64,000 nt of DNA from an uncultured Dokdonia sp. Lineage in GTDB: Bacteria; Bacteroidota; Bacteroidia; Flavobacteriales; Flavobacteriaceae. The position numbers and the translations under genes were made by a program. The notes beneath the pieces were generated by a model. The model had not been told where the DNA came from. It saw only the letters and a list, made by a program, of their open reading frames with translations, and ran no database searches. Each line of letters begins with the position of its first letter. Position 1 is the first letter of the stretch. Below, piece by piece: positions 61,865-64,000 of the stretch. The stretch is from positions 142,540 to 206,539 of the forward strand of contig NZ_CANLOB010000005.1 of NCBI RefSeq assembly GCF_947492815.1. Reading direction: 5' to 3'.

Positions 61865-62661
61865 TGGAAGAACATGTGTATAAAAAAATAGAGGCGTATA
61901 TAAGCGGCACGATGTCTGCAGAAGATGCGCAGCAATTTGAGTTAGCAATGACAACACAACCAGAACTAAAAGAAGAGGTTGCCCTATATAGATCGATCAA
62001 TCATCATCTCACAGAAACCGAGTATGAAGATGGGGTTTCTGATTCGAACTATAAAAAAGAATTGGACACCTATTTAAAGGGTGAGGAAGCTGCAGCCATT
62101 AAAGAGAAACTTGTAAGAATAAAGGAAGACTATAAAACAGTCCCTCAAAATGAAAAACCTAAGACAAGATCATTGTATTATATTATATCTGCTGCAGCGG
62201 CAGTGATTTTATTATTTGGATTGTTGTTTACAGGAAATTCTAATGCAAGCTTATATACAACGTATTATCAGTCTTCAGATTTACCGTCCTTTACAAGCAG
62301 AGCAGATAATGAATCTCTACTCTCAAAAGCAAGTACTTCTTTTAAAAGCGGTGATTTAGATACTTCACTAGCAAGTTTTCAAGAATATATACAAGGAGCA
62401 AAAAATGAGATTGATCCTTTGATATATGTATATACAGGATTGATTTATTCAGAAAAGGAAAACTTGGAAGAGGCCATCACTCAATTTGATCTTTTAGAAA
62501 AATCAAAAAGTCTTGATAGTTCTCGAGCATTATGGTACAAAGCATTGACATATGTAAAGTTTGATAAACCCGCAGAAGCAAAAGAAATACTAACGATGCT
62601 TCTAAAGAATCCATCAAATTATAAATATACCGAAGCAAAAGAACTTCTTGAGAAATTGTGA
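61864..62661 (+). CDS. TPR-2: membrane-bound partner of sigma-2
   Basis: This encodes 265 residues, with a cytoplasmic part (1-100), a TM helix (about 104-123) and periplasmic TPR-like repeats (about 145-260). It ends with the same motif as TPR-1 (NPSNYKYTEAKELLEKL against SPSNYKYKEAKELLEKL). The start overlaps the sigma-2 stop by one base. Together with TPR-1 it shows that the sigma/TPR unit was duplicated whole. The partner of the periplasmic domain is unknown; the CHAT TPRs are candidates. Confidence 0.82.
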   Translation: MEEHVYKKIEAYISGTMSAEDAQQFELAMTTQPELKEEVALYRSINHHLTETEYEDGVSDSNYKKELDTYLKGEEAAAIKEKLVRIKEDYKTVPQNEKPKTRSLYYIISAAAAVILLFGLLFTGNSNASLYTTYYQSSDLPSFTSRADNESLLSKASTSFKSGDLDTSLASFQEYIQGAKNEIDPLIYVYTGLIYSEKENLEEAITQFDLLEKSKSLDSSRALWYKALTYVKFDKPAEAKEILTMLLKNPSNYKYTEAKELLEKL

Positions 62662-62691
62662 TTCTTTATTGTGTAAACGATATTTGCACTA

Positions 62692-63501
62692 ATGAAACGA
62701 AAATATACTTACCCGCTTCTTGTTATTCTATTTATGTTAGGCTATTTAGCTTTTGAAAAGTATGCCAATCAAAAACTAGATGAACCTGTTATAGAAGCTG
62801 GTGCACAAGAAAAGGAAGCAACTAACACCTATTTTTTACCTACGTCTACAACAGGACAAGTCGTACACCATGATTATTATTCATTAAGTTATAACGAACC
62901 TCACGAACAAGCAGAATGGATAGGGTATGAACTTAAGAAATCGCAGGTTGTAAACAGTGATTTTAAACGTCCGTACTTCGAAGTAGATCCAGCAGTTAAA
63001 ACACAATCAGCACATTGGCGCAATTATAAAAATTCAGGCTATGATCGAGGTCATCTATGTCCCGCAGCCGATCGTGAATTCAGTAAAGAAGCCTATAATG
63101 AAACATTTTTAACCAGTAATATTACCCCACAACGTCATGATTTTAACGCAGGCGTTTGGAATCGGTTAGAGCAAAAAGTACGCTATTGGGCAAAAAAATA
63201 TGATGGTGTTTTTGTGGTTACGGGAGGTGTGCTAAAAGACAAAAGTACCTCTATAGGAACTGAAGAAGTAACTGTACCTACCTCTTTTTATAAAATTGTA
63301 TATGATCGTTCTGGTGATACTACTCGTATGATAGCTTTTTTGATGGATCACAAACAATCTAATGACCCCTTATATAGTTTTGTAACTTCTGTAGATGAGA
63401 TAGAGCGACTCACAGGAATTGATTTCTTTCCTAAATTAGAAGACGCGAAAGAGCAAAAGCTAGAAGCCTCTTCAGATTATAGCCAGTGGAGCTTTAGGTG
63501 A
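62692..63501 (+). CDS. Membrane-anchored DNA/RNA non-specific endonuclease
   Basis: This encodes 269 residues. One N-terminal TM helix (about 7-22) anchors the enzyme. The NUC1 domain carries the catalytic DRGH motif (YDRGHLCPAADREF, about 121-134), the Asn-bearing metal site NITPQRHDFNAGVWNRLE and the later strand FVVTGGVL. It degrades nucleic acids outside the inner membrane. It lies 30 bases after TPR-2, so it may be part of the sigma-2 transcript. A role in cell-death-linked DNA breakdown or nutrient recovery is open. Confidence 0.92.
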   Translation: MKRKYTYPLLVILFMLGYLAFEKYANQKLDEPVIEAGAQEKEATNTYFLPTSTTGQVVHHDYYSLSYNEPHEQAEWIGYELKKSQVVNSDFKRPYFEVDPAVKTQSAHWRNYKNSGYDRGHLCPAADREFSKEAYNETFLTSNITPQRHDFNAGVWNRLEQKVRYWAKKYDGVFVVTGGVLKDKSTSIGTEEVTVPTSFYKIVYDRSGDTTRMIAFLMDHKQSNDPLYSFVTSVDEIERLTGIDFFPKLEDAKEQKLEASSDYSQWSFR

Positions 63502-63514
63502 TGCTCCTGTATAC

Positions 63515-63528
63515 GCTTTCGCGAAAGC
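63515..63528. repeat. Palindrome GCTTTCGCGAAAGC, copy 11 (intergenic, extended)
   Basis: The palindrome extends to 22 bp (63511-63532) with ATAC/GTAT flanks. It lies 10 bases beyond the endonuclease stop, where it could also serve as a hairpin. Confidence 0.9.
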
Positions 63529-63589
63529 GTATAACTCTTAGTATTATATAGATATTAAGAAATGTAATAAGAATTTTGATTCATTCGTT

Positions 63590-63597
63590 TATATTTG
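63590..63597 (+). promoter_or_regulatory. -7 box upstream of the 40-residue peptide
   Basis: TATATTTG matches TAnnTTTG exactly and lies 39 bases before the peptide start. No -33 TTG is seen at the normal spacing. Confidence 0.45.
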
Positions 63598-63636
63598 TTA
63601 GTGTATTACTTCATTAATTTAACTATAAAAATTAGT

Positions 63637-63759
63637 ATGTTAGAGAGTTTAAAAGAAAATCAAATACAAAATCTTTCAATCATTTTTGGGGGAGATAATT
63701 CATATGGTAGAGATCATGGAGATGAGGATGGAGTACCTCCAGATGGACAACTGGGTTAG
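63637..63759 (+). CDS. Short GG-leader peptide, Cys-free
   Basis: This encodes 40 residues: the leader MLESLKENQIQNLSIIFGG has a double glycine at residues 18-19, and the 21-residue core is rich in Gly and Asp and ends in PPDGQLG. It has no Cys, unlike the other peptides in the locus. A good -7 box precedes it. It may be exported by the C39 transporter as a signalling peptide, or be a substrate of an unseen enzyme. Confidence 0.55.
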   Translation: MLESLKENQIQNLSIIFGGDNSYGRDHGDEDGVPPDGQLG

Positions 63760-64000
63760 AGAAAGATTTATATGTATTTTATAGTAGAAAAGCTACAAAT
63801 TATTCAGAACAACCACCCCGTTTTAAAAGTTACAATAGGATGTCTATGTTCTATAATCTAAATATGTAGTAATCTATTTCTTTTAAAGATAGTTGAGTGA
63901 TTTTGGGTGTTGAAAATGTAGCGCACTTTGATAAGTGCAACATCGTATTGAAGTCACCATTCGTTTACACGATTCCCATCCAATTTAATAAAAATGAATA
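63760..64000. other. Non-coding right edge
   Basis: I see no gene here. A short perfect hairpin, GCACTT-TGAT-AAGTGC (63923-63938), is the only clear structure. Confidence 0.4.

Overview
The window looks like a chromosome segment of a marine flavobacterium (Bacteroidota, Flavobacteriaceae). The evidence is AT-rich DNA, TAnnTTTG-type promoters, a type IX secretion sorting domain, a GYDIA-type GHMP kinase beside a class II HMG-CoA reductase, flavobacterial gene orders (coaX-TPR-lptC-CBS-ppiD; lpxB-surE) and an arsenosugar cluster. Eleven exact copies of the 14-bp palindrome GCTTTCGCGAAAGC, a repeat I associate with Dokdonia/Krokinobacter-like genomes, point further that way, but the genus is a guess.

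Layout. 0-2 kb: a DUF547 lipoprotein cut by the left edge, a small CxCxxC protein and an orphan RiPP-like peptide. 2-8.1 kb: an arsenosugar-type cluster on the minus strand (arsM, PNP, DM13/T9SS protein, two DUF2064 transferases, rhodanese, radical SAM arsS, CMD protein). 8.3 kb: tRNA-Phe. 9.3-17 kb: coaX, an outer-membrane protein, TPR protein, lptC, CBS transporter and periplasmic PPIase. 17-25.8 kb: mevalonate-pathway pair, DPP-IV-like peptidase with two peptide transporters, thioredoxin. 25.8-31.5 kb: comEC and small secreted or membrane proteins of unknown function. 32-37.7 kb: an AT-rich lanthipeptide-like island with a stand-alone LanC, prolyl oligopeptidase, a GG-leader precursor and a TPR-AraC regulator. 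37.7-44.3 kb: C40 peptidase, lpxB, surE, a tail-specific protease and an OppC-like permease.

44.4-63.8 kb is the most unusual part. It is a two-module locus for small cysteine-rich peptides with double-glycine leaders. It has a C39-peptidase ABC exporter with an HlyD adaptor, two fusions of a catalytically dead C39-like domain with VKOR and DsbA-like domains (likely disulfide formation), two lipoprotein/TPR-CHAT protease pairs, and two ECF sigma/membrane-TPR pairs. Four peptide genes are preceded by the same RNA: a hairpin followed by an H-type pseudoknot with fixed loop lengths and compensatory base changes. Four transcription starts carry two-block ECF-like promoters in two flavours, GGGTAAC-N17-AACWAC (lipoprotein/CHAT-1 and VKOR-1) and GGGTAAG-N17-ACATA (lipoprotein/CHAT-2 and VKOR-2). 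This suggests that each sigma factor controls one CHAT operon plus one oxidase operon.

Working model (inference): the sigma factors switch on peptide maturation and periplasmic CHAT proteases. The exporter cuts the leaders and exports the peptides, the VKOR fusions oxidise them, and the CHAT proteases may act on the periplasmic TPR part of the membrane partner of each sigma factor.
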